Assembly (NCBI GenBank): GCA_963742725.1
Contig: CAVUMX010000004.1
Span: forward strand, 930,001 to 994,000
DNA length: 64,000 nt
Reading direction: 5' to 3'
DNA from: CAVVAL01 sp963742725
GTDB taxonomy: Bacteria > Actinomycetota > Actinomycetes > Mycobacteriales > Cryptosporangiaceae
Position 1 is the stretch's first letter. Every line of letters starts with the position of its first letter. The notes beneath the pieces were generated by a model. That model was not told the DNA's origin. It made no database searches and was given only the letters and a program-made list of their open reading frames with translations. Of this stretch, positions 1-8,751 are shown in pieces. The translations under genes and the position numbers were made by a program.

Positions 1-2469
1 GCCATGCGCGAGCGCGGGTACCAGATCAGCTCGGAGCTGCCGGGGTTCGAAGACCGTGACGGTGACGCGCTGATCCACGGCCTCATCGCCGCCGGCGGCC
101 AGGACCCGGAGTGGCTCACCGAGGCCCAGCTCACCAGCAACGTGATCCGCATCCCGGCGGCGCGGTACCAGGCGTTCTACGACACGCTCCCCGCCGACTT
201 CCGCGAGGGCATGGAGCGGCACTGGGGCCCGCCGCCCGGCCAGCTGTACGTCGACGACAACGGCGACATCGTGCTGGCCGCGATCCAGGCGGGGAACGTC
301 GTCGTCATGGTCCAGCCGCCGCGCGGCTTCGGGGAGAACCCGATCGCGATCTACCACGACCCGGACCTGCCGCCCTCGCACCACTACCTCGCGGCGTACC
401 GCTGGCTGGCGGACACGTTCGCGGCGGACGCCGTCGTGCACGTCGGCAAGCACGGCAACCTGGAGTGGCTGCCGGGCAAGACCGCTGCCATGTCCGCCGG
501 CTGCGGCTCGGACGCGGCCCTCGGCGACCTGCCGCTGATCTACCCGTTCCTGGTGAACGATCCGGGCGAGGGCACGCAGGCGAAGCGGCGCGCGCACGCC
601 ACGCTCGTCGACCACCTGATCCCGCCGATGGCCCGTGCCGAGAGCTACGGCGACATCGCCCGTCTCGAACAGCTCCTGGACGAGCACGCGAACATCGCCG
701 CGCTCGACCCGGCGAAGCTGCCGGCCATCCGCGCGCAGATCTGGACGCTCATCCAGGCCGCGCGGCTCGACCACGACCTCGGCCTGGACGACCGTCCGCA
801 CGACGCCGAGTTCGACGACTTCCTCCTGCACGTCGACGGCTGGCTGTGCGAGGTCAAGGACGTGCAGATCCGGGACGGGCTGCACATCCTCGGCGCTGCG
901 CCGACCGGGGAGGCCCGGATCAACCTGGTCCTGGCGATGCTCCGGGCACGCCAGGTCTTCGGCGGGCAGTACTCGCACCCGGGGCTCCGCGACGCGCTCG
1001 GCCTGTCCGAGGAGGGCGGCGGCCGCACGGACACCGACGCCGTCGAGGCCGAGGCCCGCGCGCTCGTCACCGAGATGGAGGAGCGCGGCTGGGACCCGTC
1101 GGCGGTGGTCACGGAGAACGCGGCCGCCCAGGCGGTGCTGACGTTCGCCGCGACCGAGATCGTGCCGCGGCTCGCCCGTACCACCGACGAGCTGACCCAC
1201 GTCCTGCACGCGCTCGAAGGCGGGTACGTGCCGGCCGGTCCGAGCGGATCGCCGCTGCGAGGGCTCGTCAACGTCCTGCCGACCGGCCGCAACTTCTACT
1301 CCGTGGACCCGAAGGCCGTGCCGAGCCGCCTCGCCTGGGAGACCGGCCAGGCGATGGCCGACTCGCTGCTCGCGCGGTACCGGGAGGACACCGGTGAGTG
1401 GCCGCAGTCCGTGGGGCTGTCCGTGTGGGGCACGAGCGCGATGCGGACGGCCGGCGACGACATCGCGGAGGTGCTGGCGCTGCTGGGCGTCCGCCCGGTG
1501 TGGGACGAGGCGTCCCGGCGGGTCACGGGCCTGGAGCCGATCAGCCTCGACGAGCTGGGGCGGCCCCGCATCGACGTCACCGTCCGCATCTCGGGGTTCT
1601 TCCGGGACGCCTTCCCGCACGTCGTCGCCATGCTGGACGACGCGGTCCAGCTCGTGGCCGCCCTGGACGAGCCGGCGCACCTGAACTTCGTGCGCGGGCA
1701 CGTCGACGCCGACACCGCCGCGCACCGTGACCCGCGCCGGGCCACGCTGCGGATCTTCGGTTCCAAGCCGGGCGCGTACGGCGCCGGGCTGCTCCAGGCC
1801 ATCGACAGCCGCAACTGGCGCGACGACGCCGACCTGGCCGAGGTGTACGCGGTCTGGGGCGGGTACGCGTACGGCCGGGGCGTGGACGGCGCGCCCGCCC
1901 GCGAGGACATGGAGACGGCGTACAAGCGGATCGCCGTCGCGGTGAAGAACACCGACACCCGCGAGCACGACATCGCGGACTCCGACGACTACTTCCAGTA
2001 CCACGGCGGCATGATCGCCACGGTCCGCGCGCTGACCGGGAAGGCGCCGACGGCGTACATCGGGGACAGCACCCGGCCGGACGCCGTCCGCACCCGCACG
2101 CTCAGCGAGGAGACCGCCCGGGTGTTCCGCGCCCGCGTCGTGAACCCGCGCTGGCTGGAGGCGATGCGGCGGCACGGGTACAAGGGCGCGTTCGAGCTGG
2201 CCGCGACCGTCGACTACCTCTTCGGGTACGACGCCACCGCCGGCGTCGTCGCCGACTGGATGTACGAGAAGCTCGCCCACACCTACGCGCTGGACCCGGA
2301 GAACCAGAAGTTCCTCAGCGAGTCGAACCCGTGGGCGCTGCACGGCATCACCGAGCGCCTGCTGGAGGCGGCCGACCGCAAGCTGTGGGAGCACCCCGAG
2401 CCCGACACGCTGGCCGCGCTCCAGGGACTCTTCCTGGCCACGGAAGGTGATCTTGAAGACAGACAGTAG
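1..2469 (+). CDS. cobN: Aerobic cobaltochelatase large subunit CobN (5' truncated by the window)
   Basis: This is the C-terminal two thirds of the ATP-dependent cobaltochelatase subunit that inserts cobalt into hydrogenobyrinic acid a,c-diamide with CobS and CobT-type partners. About 821 residues are visible against roughly 1200 to 1400 in the family. The frame is open at the window's left edge, so the first ATG at position 4 is probably internal. The CobN/ChlH signature HVGKHGNLEWLPGKT lies near residue 150 of the visible part. The C-terminus (SESNPWALHGITERLLEAA, then a Trp-Glu-rich tail) is typical of CobN. It is followed 46 bp downstream by cobC, bluB-cobT and cysG, consistent with a cobalamin gene cluster. 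The CobS and CobD-type partners are not in this window. Confidence 0.93.
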   Translation, partial: AMRERGYQISSELPGFEDRDGDALIHGLIAAGGQDPEWLTEAQLTSNVIRIPAARYQAFYDTLPADFREGMERHWGPPPGQLYVDDNGDIVLAAIQAGNVVVMVQPPRGFGENPIAIYHDPDLPPSHHYLAAYRWLADTFAADAVVHVGKHGNLEWLPGKTAAMSAGCGSDAALGDLPLIYPFLVNDPGEGTQAKRRAHATLVDHLIPPMARAESYGDIARLEQLLDEHANIAALDPAKLPAIRAQIWTLIQAARLDHDLGLDDRPHDAEFDDFLLHVDGWLCEVKDVQIRDGLHILGAAPTGEARINLVLAMLRARQVFGGQYSHPGLRDALGLSEEGGGRTDTDAVEAEARALVTEMEERGWDPSAVVTENAAAQAVLTFAATEIVPRLARTTDELTHVLHALEGGYVPAGPSGSPLRGLVNVLPTGRNFYSVDPKAVPSRLAWETGQAMADSLLARYREDTGEWPQSVGLSVWGTSAMRTAGDDIAEVLALLGVRPVWDEASRRVTGLEPISLDELGRPRIDVTVRISGFFRDAFPHVVAMLDDAVQLVAALDEPAHLNFVRGHVDADTAAHRDPRRATLRIFGSKPGAYGAGLLQAIDSRNWRDDADLAEVYAVWGGYAYGRGVDGAPAREDMETAYKRIAVAVKNTDTREHDIADSDDYFQYHGGMIATVRALTGKAPTAYIGDSTRPDAVRTRTLSEETARVFRARVVNPRWLEAMRRHGYKGAFELAATVDYLFGYDATAGVVADWMYEKLAHTYALDPENQKFLSESNPWALHGITERLLEAADRKLWEHPEPDTLAALQGLFLATEGDLEDRQ

Positions 2470-2515
2470 GTCAGGACTTCGCAGGTCAGCGCGGTAGCCG
2501 TCACGATGAGCCATC

Positions 2516-3541
2516 ATGAGCAGCACGATGACTGACGTCGACCTGAGCCACCACGGCGACGCCGAGACCGGGGACGGCCTGGTGGATCTGGCCGTGAACG
2601 TCCGCGCGGGCGCGCCGCCGGCCTGGCTGGCGAACCGGCTGGCCGCTTCGCTGGCGTCGCTCGCGGCGTACCCCAAGCCCGGGGCGGCGCGTGCCGCCGT
2701 GGCCGCGAGGCACGGCCGCCCGGCGGACGAGGTGCTGCTCACGGCCGGTGCCGCCGAGGCGTTCGTCCTGCTCGCACGGGCGCTCACGCCACGGCGGGCC
2801 GTCGTCGTGCACCCGCAGTTCACCGAGCCCGAGGCCGCCCTGCGCGCCGCCGGCCACGAGGTCGGACGGGTGCTGCTCGACCCGTCCGGCGGCTTTCTGC
2901 TCGATCCCGCGCTGGTACCCGAGGACGCCGACCTGGTGGTGGTCGGCAACCCCACCAACCCGACGTCCGTCCTGCACCCGGCGGCGTCGCTGGCGGCGCT
3001 CGCCCGGCCGGGCCGGATCCTCGTCGTGGACGAGGCGTTCGCCGACACCGTCCCCGGGGAGCCCGAGTCGCTGGCGTCCCGCCGCGACCTGCCCGGACTG
3101 GTCGTCGTCCGGAGCCTCACCAAGACCTGGGGCCTCGCCGGCCTGCGCGTCGGCTACCTGCTCGCGGCGCCCGCCCTCGTCGAACAGCTCGCCGCCGCGC
3201 AGCCCCTGTGGGCGGTGTCCAGCCCGGCGCTCGCCGCCGCCGAGGTGTGCGCCTCGGCGTTGGCCGTCGACACCGCCGAGGCGTACGCCCGTGAACTCGC
3301 CGCCGACCGCGCGTACCTGCTGGATCGGCTGCCCGTGGAAGTCGCCGGCCGGCCCGCGTCGTCGTTCGTGCTGATCCGTGTCCCGGACGGGCTCCGGGTC
3401 CGGGACGAGCTGCGCAAGCGCGGCTACGCCGTCCGGCGCGGCGACACGTTCCCCGGCCTCGGCCCGGACTGGCTGCGCGTGGCCGTCCGGGACCGTGCGA
3501 CGACGGACGCGTTCGTCACGGCCCTGGGGGAGTGCCTGTGA
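2516..3541 (+). CDS. cobC: Threonine-phosphate decarboxylase-like PLP enzyme CobC
   Basis: This 341-residue fold-type I PLP aminotransferase is of the CobC/CobD class, which supplies the (R)-1-amino-2-propanol phosphate arm of the nucleotide loop. The N-terminus has the family's HHGD motif followed by VDLAVNVR. VVGNPTNPTS is the substrate/PLP loop, DEAFAD carries the PLP-binding Asp, and SLTKTWGLAGLRVGY holds the Schiff-base lysine at about residue 203. ATG 2516 is used, but ATG 2528 is also possible because neither has a strong Shine-Dalgarno sequence. The TGA stop overlaps the GTG start of bluB-cobT by 4 bp (GTGA), so the two are probably translationally coupled. Confidence 0.88.
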   Translation: MSSTMTDVDLSHHGDAETGDGLVDLAVNVRAGAPPAWLANRLAASLASLAAYPKPGAARAAVAARHGRPADEVLLTAGAAEAFVLLARALTPRRAVVVHPQFTEPEAALRAAGHEVGRVLLDPSGGFLLDPALVPEDADLVVVGNPTNPTSVLHPAASLAALARPGRILVVDEAFADTVPGEPESLASRRDLPGLVVVRSLTKTWGLAGLRVGYLLAAPALVEQLAAAQPLWAVSSPALAAAEVCASALAVDTAEAYARELAADRAYLLDRLPVEVAGRPASSFVLIRVPDGLRVRDELRKRGYAVRRGDTFPGLGPDWLRVAVRDRATTDAFVTALGECL

Positions 3542-5328
3542 ACGCCGACTTTCGGACTTTTGAGGGTCGCGAGGCCCACGGCACCCTCAAAAGTCCGAAA
3601 CTGAACGCGTTCAGCGGCGACGAGCGGGACGCGGTGTACCGCGCGATCCACGCGCGGCGGGACGTGCGCAACGGGTTCCTGCCCGATCCGGTGCCGGACG
3701 ACGTCCTCACCCGGATGCTGGCTGCCGCCCACACGGCGCCGAGCGTCGGCCTCAGCCAGCCGTGGGACTTCCTGCTCCTGCGCTCGCGCGACACCCGGGA
3801 ACGCGTCCAGCGGCTCGCGGCGGCGCAGCGGGAACGGTACGGCGCCGCGCTGCCGGCCGCCCGGGCCAAGGCGTTCACCGGCATCAAGACCGAGGCGATC
3901 CTCGACACCCCGCTGAACATCGCGGTCACCTGCGACCGGACGCGCGGCGGACGCTTCACCCTCGGCCGCTTCACGCAGCCCCGGATGGCCGCCTACTCGA
4001 CCGCGCTCGCAGTGGAGAACCTGTGGCTGGCGGCGCGCGCCGAGGGCGTCGGCGTCGGCTGGGTCAGCTTCTTCGACGAGCGCGAGCTGGCGGACGAACT
4101 CGGCCTGCCCGCGCATGTCGACGTGGTGGCGTACCTGTGCGTCGGGTACGTGGCAGAGTTCCCCGACGAGCCCGAGCTGGCCACGGCCGGCTGGGCGCGG
4201 CGGCGCCCGCTCGCGTGGGCGGTGCACGACGAGAGGTGGGGCGAGCGTGCCCTGCCAGGAGGGTCAGTGATGGGGCTTCTCGACGAGACGGTCGCGGCGA
4301 TCCGTCCGGCCGGCGCGGCGGCGATGGCCGAGGCGCTGGACCGGCAGGCGCGGATGACGAAACCGGCAGGGTCGCTCGGCGTCCTGGAGGACGTGTCCGT
4401 GCGGCTGGCCGGGCTGGCCGAGGTCTGCCCGCCGCCGCTGCCGGAGCCGGCCGCCGTCGCGGTGTTCGCCGGTGACCACGGCGTCCACGCGCAGGGCGTC
4501 ACGCCGTGGCCGCAGGAGGTCACCGTCCAGATGGTCGGCAACTTCCTGGCCGGCGGCGCGGTCGTCAACGCGTTCGCCAAGCAGGTCGGGGCAGAGGTCG
4601 TCGTCGTGGACGTCGGTGTCGCCGGTGACCTCGAAACGGCACCCGGACTGCTGCCCCGCAAGATCCGGGCAGGCACCCGGGACATGACGACCGAGCCGGC
4701 GATGACCCGCGAGGAGGCCGTCGCCGCGATCGAGGTCGGCATCGAGGTCGCCCGCGATCTGGTCGCCGCCGGGAACCGCGCGCTCCTCACCGGCGACATG
4801 GGCATCGCGAACACCACCGCGTCGGCGGCCCTGATCTGCGCGTTCACGGGCGCCCATCCGGACGACGCGACCGGCTACGGCACCGGCGTCGACGAGCAGA
4901 CGCACCAGCGCAAGGTCCGCGTGATTCGCCGGGCGCTCGACCTGCACCTGCCCTCATCGGACGACCCGATCGCCGCGCTGGCGGCCGTCGGCGGGTTGGA
5001 GCACGCCGCCATCGCCGGGTTCATCCTCGGCGGCGCCGCGCTGCGGGTACCTGTCGTCCTGGACGGCGTGATCGCCGGCGCCGCCGCCCTGGCCGCCGCC
5101 GCGATCGCCCCGGACTGCGTCGCCGCCTGCGTCGCCGGGCACCGCTCCACCGAACCCGGTCACGCTCTCGCGCTGACGCACCTCGGCCTCACCCCGCTGG
5201 TGGATCTCCAGCTGCGGCTCGGCGAGGGGACGGGCGCAGTGCTGGCGCTGCCGCTGGTCCAGAGCGCGGTCCGGGCGCTGCGCGAGGTCGCCACGTTCGA
5301 CTCCGCCGGCATCACGGAGAAATCATGA
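3538..5328 (+). CDS. BluB-CobT fusion: DMB synthase plus DMB phosphoribosyltransferase
   Basis: One open frame joins two activities of lower-ligand synthesis. Residues about 25-235 are BluB (flavin-dependent 5,6-dimethylbenzimidazole synthase; AVYRAIHARRDVRNGF, then HTAPSVGLSQPWDFLLL). From about residue 245 (an internal Met at 4270) it is CobT, nicotinate-nucleotide:DMB phosphoribosyltransferase, with GDHGVHAQGVTPWPQEVT, LLTGDMGIANTTASAAL and the catalytic-Glu motif LGEGTGAVLAL. I chose GTG 3538 because it overlaps the cobC stop as GTGA; GTG 3532 and GTG 3634 are alternatives. With the upstream start, the first ~20 codons are the hairpin repeat at 3550-3600, an extension not seen in usual BluB proteins. 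If GTG 3634 is used, the protein starts MYRAIHARRD. Confidence 0.9.
   Translation: MNADFRTFEGREAHGTLKSPKLNAFSGDERDAVYRAIHARRDVRNGFLPDPVPDDVLTRMLAAAHTAPSVGLSQPWDFLLLRSRDTRERVQRLAAAQRERYGAALPAARAKAFTGIKTEAILDTPLNIAVTCDRTRGGRFTLGRFTQPRMAAYSTALAVENLWLAARAEGVGVGWVSFFDERELADELGLPAHVDVVAYLCVGYVAEFPDEPELATAGWARRRPLAWAVHDERWGERALPGGSVMGLLDETVAAIRPAGAAAMAEALDRQARMTKPAGSLGVLEDVSVRLAGLAEVCPPPLPEPAAVAVFAGDHGVHAQGVTPWPQEVTVQMVGNFLAGGAVVNAFAKQVGAEVVVVDVGVAGDLETAPGLLPRKIRAGTRDMTTEPAMTREEAVAAIEVGIEVARDLVAAGNRALLTGDMGIANTTASAALICAFTGAHPDDATGYGTGVDEQTHQRKVRVIRRALDLHLPSSDDPIAALAAVGGLEHAAIAGFILGGAALRVPVVLDGVIAGAAALAAAAIAPDCVAACVAGHRSTEPGHALALTHLGLTPLVDLQLRLGEGTGAVLALPLVQSAVRALREVATFDSAGITEKS
3550..3600. repeat. 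51-nt hairpin repeat, copy 1 (inside the bluB-cobT frame)
   Basis: The arms are TTTCGGACTTTTGAGGGT at 3550-3567 and its exact reverse complement at 3583-3600, with a 15-nt loop. Stem and loop are 18+15+18 nt, i.e. 17 codons, so the frame from the GTG at 3538 stays open and the copy would encode an insert beginning FRTFEG and ending TLKSPK. The other copies are at 5389, 6808, 33827 and 58719. Confidence 0.95.
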
Positions 5329-5452
5329 ACGCGCACCGCCTTCGCGCCGCCCGTCGGCGCCCCGCCGACCCTCCCCGGCGCGCCGACCTTCGGACTTTTG
5401 AGGGTCGGGCGGCCGCCGGGACCCTCAAAAGTCCGAACCTGGGGGAGCACTC
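5329..5452. other. Gene-free spacer between cobT domain and cysG
   Basis: This 124-bp gap contains GC-rich sequence and hairpin repeat copy 2. The last 15 bases before the next gene carry its ribosome binding site (GGGGGAGC, 5440-5447). Confidence 0.6.
5389..5437. repeat. 49-nt hairpin repeat, copy 2
   Basis: The arms are TTCGGACTTTTGAGGGT at 5389-5405 and the exact reverse complement at 5421-5437. The 15-nt loop is GC-rich and partly self-complementary. It lies 15 bp before the cysG start codon, so an mRNA reading through from bluB-cobT would carry this hairpin directly ahead of the cysG ribosome binding site. Confidence 0.95.
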
Positions 5453-6703
5453 ATGAGCGCGCCGCTGTATCCGTTGGGGCTGCGGGTCGAGGGGCGGCGG
5501 GTGCTCGTCGTCGGCGGTGGCACGGTCGCGCAGCGGCGGATCCCGGCGCTGATCGACGCGGGCGCCGACGTCCTGCTGGTGTCGCCGCACGTCACAGCCA
5601 CGCTGGACGGGCTCGTGGCGGCAGGGCGCCTCACGTGGACGGCACGCCGCTTCGTCCCGGAGGATCTGGACGGCACCTGGCTCGCCATCGCCACCACGAG
5701 CGACCCCGCCGCCAACGCCGCGATCGCCGAAGAGGCCGAACGGCGCCGGATCTGGTGCGTCCGCGCGGACGACGGCGCCGCCTCCACCGCCTGGACCCCC
5801 GCCGTGGGCCGCCACGACGGCGTGACCGTGGCCGTACTCGGCGGCGGCGACCCGCGCCGCGCTGCGGCGGTGCGGGACGGGGTCGTGGAGCGGCTCGCGG
5901 ACGGCTCGCTCGACTCGCCGCGCTTCCGGGGCGTCCACAAGGGACCGATTCCGGGCGTGGCGCTGGTCGGGGCGGGGCCGGGCGATCCCGAGCTGATCAC
6001 CGTCCGGGGGAGGCGTTTGCTTTCGCGGGCCGACGTGGTCGTCGTGGACCGGCTCGCACCCCACCTTCTGCTGGACGAACTGCCCGCGCATGTCGAGGTC
6101 GTCGACGCGGCGAAGATCCCCTATGGACGGTACGTCGCCCAGGACGCGATCAACACCGCGCTCGTCGAGAACGCTCTCGCCGGCAAGTTCGTCGTCCGGC
6201 TCAAGGGGGGTGACTCCTTTGTCTTCGGACGCGGCGGCGAGGAGCTGGAAGCCTGCCTGGCCGCCGGAATCCCGGTCGAAGTGGTGCCCGGCGTGACGTC
6301 GGCGATCTCCGTGCCCGCCGCCGCCGGCATCCCCGTGACCCACCGCGGCGTGACGCACGAGTTCGTCGTCGTGTCCGGGCACGTCGCGCCCGGCAGCCCC
6401 GACTCGCTCACCGACTGGTCGGCGCTCGCCATGCTGCGCGGGACGCTCGTCGTCCTGATGGGCGTCGAACGCCTGGGCGCGATCGCCGACACGCTCATCG
6501 CCGGCGGCAAGCCGGCCGACACCCCGGCCGCCGTCATCCAGGAGGGCACCACCGCCGCGCAGCGCCAGGTCACGGGCACGCTGGGCACGATCGCCCACGC
6601 CGCCGCGGACGAAGGCCTGAGCCACCCGGCGATCGTCGTGATCGGCGACGTCGTCGCGCTCGGCGAACGCCTCAACACCCTGGCCGCCGCCCTCCCACAC
6701 TGA
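5453..6703 (+). CDS. cysG: Siroheme synthase / uroporphyrinogen-III C-methyltransferase (CysG-type)
   Basis: This 416-residue bifunctional enzyme sits at the branch point of siroheme and cobalamin synthesis. Residues 1-155 form a precorrin-2 dehydrogenase/ferrochelatase-like NAD domain (VLVVGGGTVAQRRIPALIDAGADV). Residues 160-416 are the SAM-dependent uroporphyrinogen-III methyltransferase (LVGAGPGDPELITVRG, then VVVDRLAP, RLKGGDSFVFGRGGEE and VVPGVTSAISVPAAAGIPVTHRG). ATG 5453 follows GGGGGAGC. The C-terminal half is complete, so it can make precorrin-2 for the neighbouring cob genes. In many actinobacteria this gene is also named cobA. Confidence 0.92.
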   Translation: MSAPLYPLGLRVEGRRVLVVGGGTVAQRRIPALIDAGADVLLVSPHVTATLDGLVAAGRLTWTARRFVPEDLDGTWLAIATTSDPAANAAIAEEAERRRIWCVRADDGAASTAWTPAVGRHDGVTVAVLGGGDPRRAAAVRDGVVERLADGSLDSPRFRGVHKGPIPGVALVGAGPGDPELITVRGRRLLSRADVVVVDRLAPHLLLDELPAHVEVVDAAKIPYGRYVAQDAINTALVENALAGKFVVRLKGGDSFVFGRGGEELEACLAAGIPVEVVPGVTSAISVPAAAGIPVTHRGVTHEFVVVSGHVAPGSPDSLTDWSALAMLRGTLVVLMGVERLGAIADTLIAGGKPADTPAAVIQEGTTAAQRQVTGTLGTIAHAAADEGLSHPAIVVIGDVVALGERLNTLAAALPH

Positions 6704-6883
6704 GCACCGCGCCCACCTTCGGGCGCCGTACCCACGACCCGGCGCCGCGCCCACGACCCGGCGCCGCGCCCACGACCGGCCGGCGCCCACCCGGCCGCGC
6801 GCCCACCTTCGGACTTTTGAGGGTGTCCGGCGCTGCCGGACCCTCAAAAGTCCGAAACTCGAGGGGTGGGCGGGGCGGTGCGG
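6704..6883. repeat. Intergenic region with imperfect 19-bp direct repeats
   Basis: Between cysG and the convergent GNAT gene lies a low-complexity stretch (about 6735-6806) of repeated units resembling CGCGCCCACGACCCGGCGC, degenerating toward GCGCGCCCACC. It ends in hairpin repeat copy 3. No gene is seen. Confidence 0.7.
6808..6856. repeat. 49-nt hairpin repeat, copy 3
   Basis: The arms are TTCGGACTTTTGAGGGT at 6808-6824 and the reverse complement at 6840-6856, with a 15-nt loop. The loop adds an inner stem (GTCCGGC with GCCGGAC). It sits between the 3' ends of two convergent genes, a position compatible with transcription termination. Confidence 0.95.
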
Positions 6884-7366
6884 TCAGAGGGGGCGGGCGT
6901 AGGCGCGGTTCACGTCGGAGTGGCGGTTCGCCGAGTAGCCCGGGATCGGCTGGTACCCGAACCGCTCGTACAGGCCGCACGCGGCCAGGTTCCGGGCGCC
7001 GGTTTCGAGGATGAGCCGGCTGGCCCCGGCCTCGGCGGCGGCGGTTTCGAGGGCGGTGAGGAGCCGGGCGCCGTGGCCGCGCCCCCGCTGCCCGCGCCGG
7101 ACGTACATGCGCTTGATCTCGATCGTCTCGGGGTCGTGCCGGCGGAACCCGCCGCAGCCGACGAGGTCGTCGAGGTCGTCGTACGCCACCAGGAACAGCC
7201 CGTCCGGGGGGAGGAACGCGCGGGCGTCGCAGTACGGGTTCTCGGCGTGGCCGTACCGGGCGACCTGATCCTCGTACAGCGCCAGGATCAGGGACCGCGA
7301 GTCCGTGTGGTCGTACGGGCGGGGCTCCATGCGGAGGAGGGCGGTGAGGGTCGCCGGCAGAGTCAT
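6884..7366 (-). CDS. GNAT-family N-acetyltransferase
   Basis: This 160-residue Gcn5-related acetyltransferase carries the acetyl-CoA binding core (IKRMYVRRGQRGRGHGARLLTALE) and the C-terminal element ACGLYERFGYQPIPGY. The substrate is unknown. The start is ATG 7366: the TAATG junction shares one base with the stop codon of the upstream regulator gene, indicating a two-gene operon with translational coupling. A longer in-frame reading to 7519 only adds low-complexity residues that overlap the regulator's coding sequence. Confidence 0.85.
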   Translation of the reverse strand: MTLPATLTALLRMEPRPYDHTDSRSLILALYEDQVARYGHAENPYCDARAFLPPDGLFLVAYDDLDDLVGCGGFRRHDPETIEIKRMYVRRGQRGRGHGARLLTALETAAAEAGASRLILETGARNLAACGLYERFGYQPIPGYSANRHSDVNRAYARPL

Positions 7367-8751
7367 TACAGGGCCCGATCTAGTTCCGGAAGGACAGTTG
7401 CGACGTACTTGCTGCGTTTGCGGTGCTGGAGCGCGCGCCGGATCTTGTGGAGCAGCGCGGAGCAGCGTCCGGACTGGACACTGGGGATGCGGGGGAGCGC
7501 GGTCCGGACGGCGGCGCACGCGTTCTCCAGGTCGCCGCGCAGGAGGTGGGCCTCGGCGAGGTAGCAGCCGTGCAGCAGCGCGGACCGCTGGTAGTCCTCG
7601 CGCGGCCCGGCGGAACTGAGTGGCGCGAGCAGTTCGGTGGCCTCGTCCAGGAGCTGGTTCTGCCGCCCGGGGTGGTGGACGGCGAGTGACACGAGCGCCT
7701 GCCCCGCCTCTGCGGCGAGCTGTTCGGTGTTGAAGTAGTAGAGGAACTCGGGCCCGTCGTGGGGCTGGTGGGCCTCGAGCAGCGTCCGGGCCCGGTCGGA
7801 TGCCGCCCGGAACGCGTACACGTCACCGGCCGCGGCATGCGCGGTCGCGAGCCGGCCGGCGATGCGTGCCCGGGTCACGCCGTCGAGCTGGCGGGCGGCG
7901 TCCTCGGCGGCCTCGCCGAGGCGCACCGCCTCGACCGGCTGGGACGAGTGCGCGGCCTGGTACGTGAGCATCCCGAGGATGTTCGCCGCGCAGGGCTGGT
8001 CGCCGGCGGCGCGCGCGGCCCGGAGCCCGAGCAGGAAGTACCGCTGGGCACAGCCCGCCTCGCCGGCGTCGAAGTGCATCCATCCGGACAGCTGGGCGAG
8101 GCTCGCCACGGATGTGTAGAGCCGCCGCCCGATCTCCGTGCTGTACGTCGACGAGCGGACGAGGTCCAGGACGCCCTGCAGCTCGTTCGTCACGTACCGC
8201 AGGCTCAGCGCGCCGCCGCCCTGGCGGTCGTCGAGCCGGCGCAGCGCGGCGATGTGCCCGTCGAGCAGGTCCATCATCGGCGGCAGTACCCGCTCGCGGC
8301 CGAGTGCTGCGACGACCGGGGTCGGCTCATGGACGATGCCGTCCAGCGCGACCGTGACCAGCGGCGTCCCGCTGATGCCCCGGATCGTGCGGCGCTCGAC
8401 GTCCCCCATCGTGACCAGGTCGTCGAGGAGTCGCAGGGTGGCGCCCCCCGACCAGGTGGGGTCGAGCCCGTCGCCGGCGGCCGGTTCGGATGGGCGCGGC
8501 AACGCCTTGCCCGGCCACAGCATGTCGGCGGTGACGCGCTGCCCGAGCTGCTCCTCCAGGAGTTCGGCGACGACCTGCGGCACCGGCTCATACGGGCAGT
8601 AGCCGTGCCGGATCCAGTGGTACGGCGTGCTCAGGTGGATGCGGTGCCGGTCCAGGCCGCGCCGCTCCAGGCGTGCGTTGACGGCGTGAGCGAGCTGACG
8701 GGGCCGCCAGCCGGCGCGGTCCAGGTACCGCTGCAGCGCTGAGCCGCTCAT
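7366..8751 (-). CDS. NsdA-like HTH/TPR transcriptional regulator
   Basis: This 461-residue protein has an N-terminal DNA-binding-like segment (residues 1-75: RQLAHAVNARLERRGL and a Tyr-His-Trp motif, TPYHWIRHGYCPYEPVPQVVAELL). It is followed by an alpha-helical tetratricopeptide-like region (residues about 190-440). This architecture resembles the NsdA family of actinomycete regulators that repress sporulation and antibiotic genes. The assignment rests on architecture only. ATG 8751 is preceded by GGAGGG about 10 bp upstream. It is divergent from the small Cys-rich gene at 9013, with direct repeats between them, and is coupled to the GNAT gene downstream. Confidence 0.75.
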   Translation of the reverse strand: MSGSALQRYLDRAGWRPRQLAHAVNARLERRGLDRHRIHLSTPYHWIRHGYCPYEPVPQVVAELLEEQLGQRVTADMLWPGKALPRPSEPAAGDGLDPTWSGGATLRLLDDLVTMGDVERRTIRGISGTPLVTVALDGIVHEPTPVVAALGRERVLPPMMDLLDGHIAALRRLDDRQGGGALSLRYVTNELQGVLDLVRSSTYSTEIGRRLYTSVASLAQLSGWMHFDAGEAGCAQRYFLLGLRAARAAGDQPCAANILGMLTYQAAHSSQPVEAVRLGEAAEDAARQLDGVTRARIAGRLATAHAAAGDVYAFRAASDRARTLLEAHQPHDGPEFLYYFNTEQLAAEAGQALVSLAVHHPGRQNQLLDEATELLAPLSSAGPREDYQRSALLHGCYLAEAHLLRGDLENACAAVRTALPRIPSVQSGRCSALLHKIRRALQHRKRSKYVATVLPELDRAL

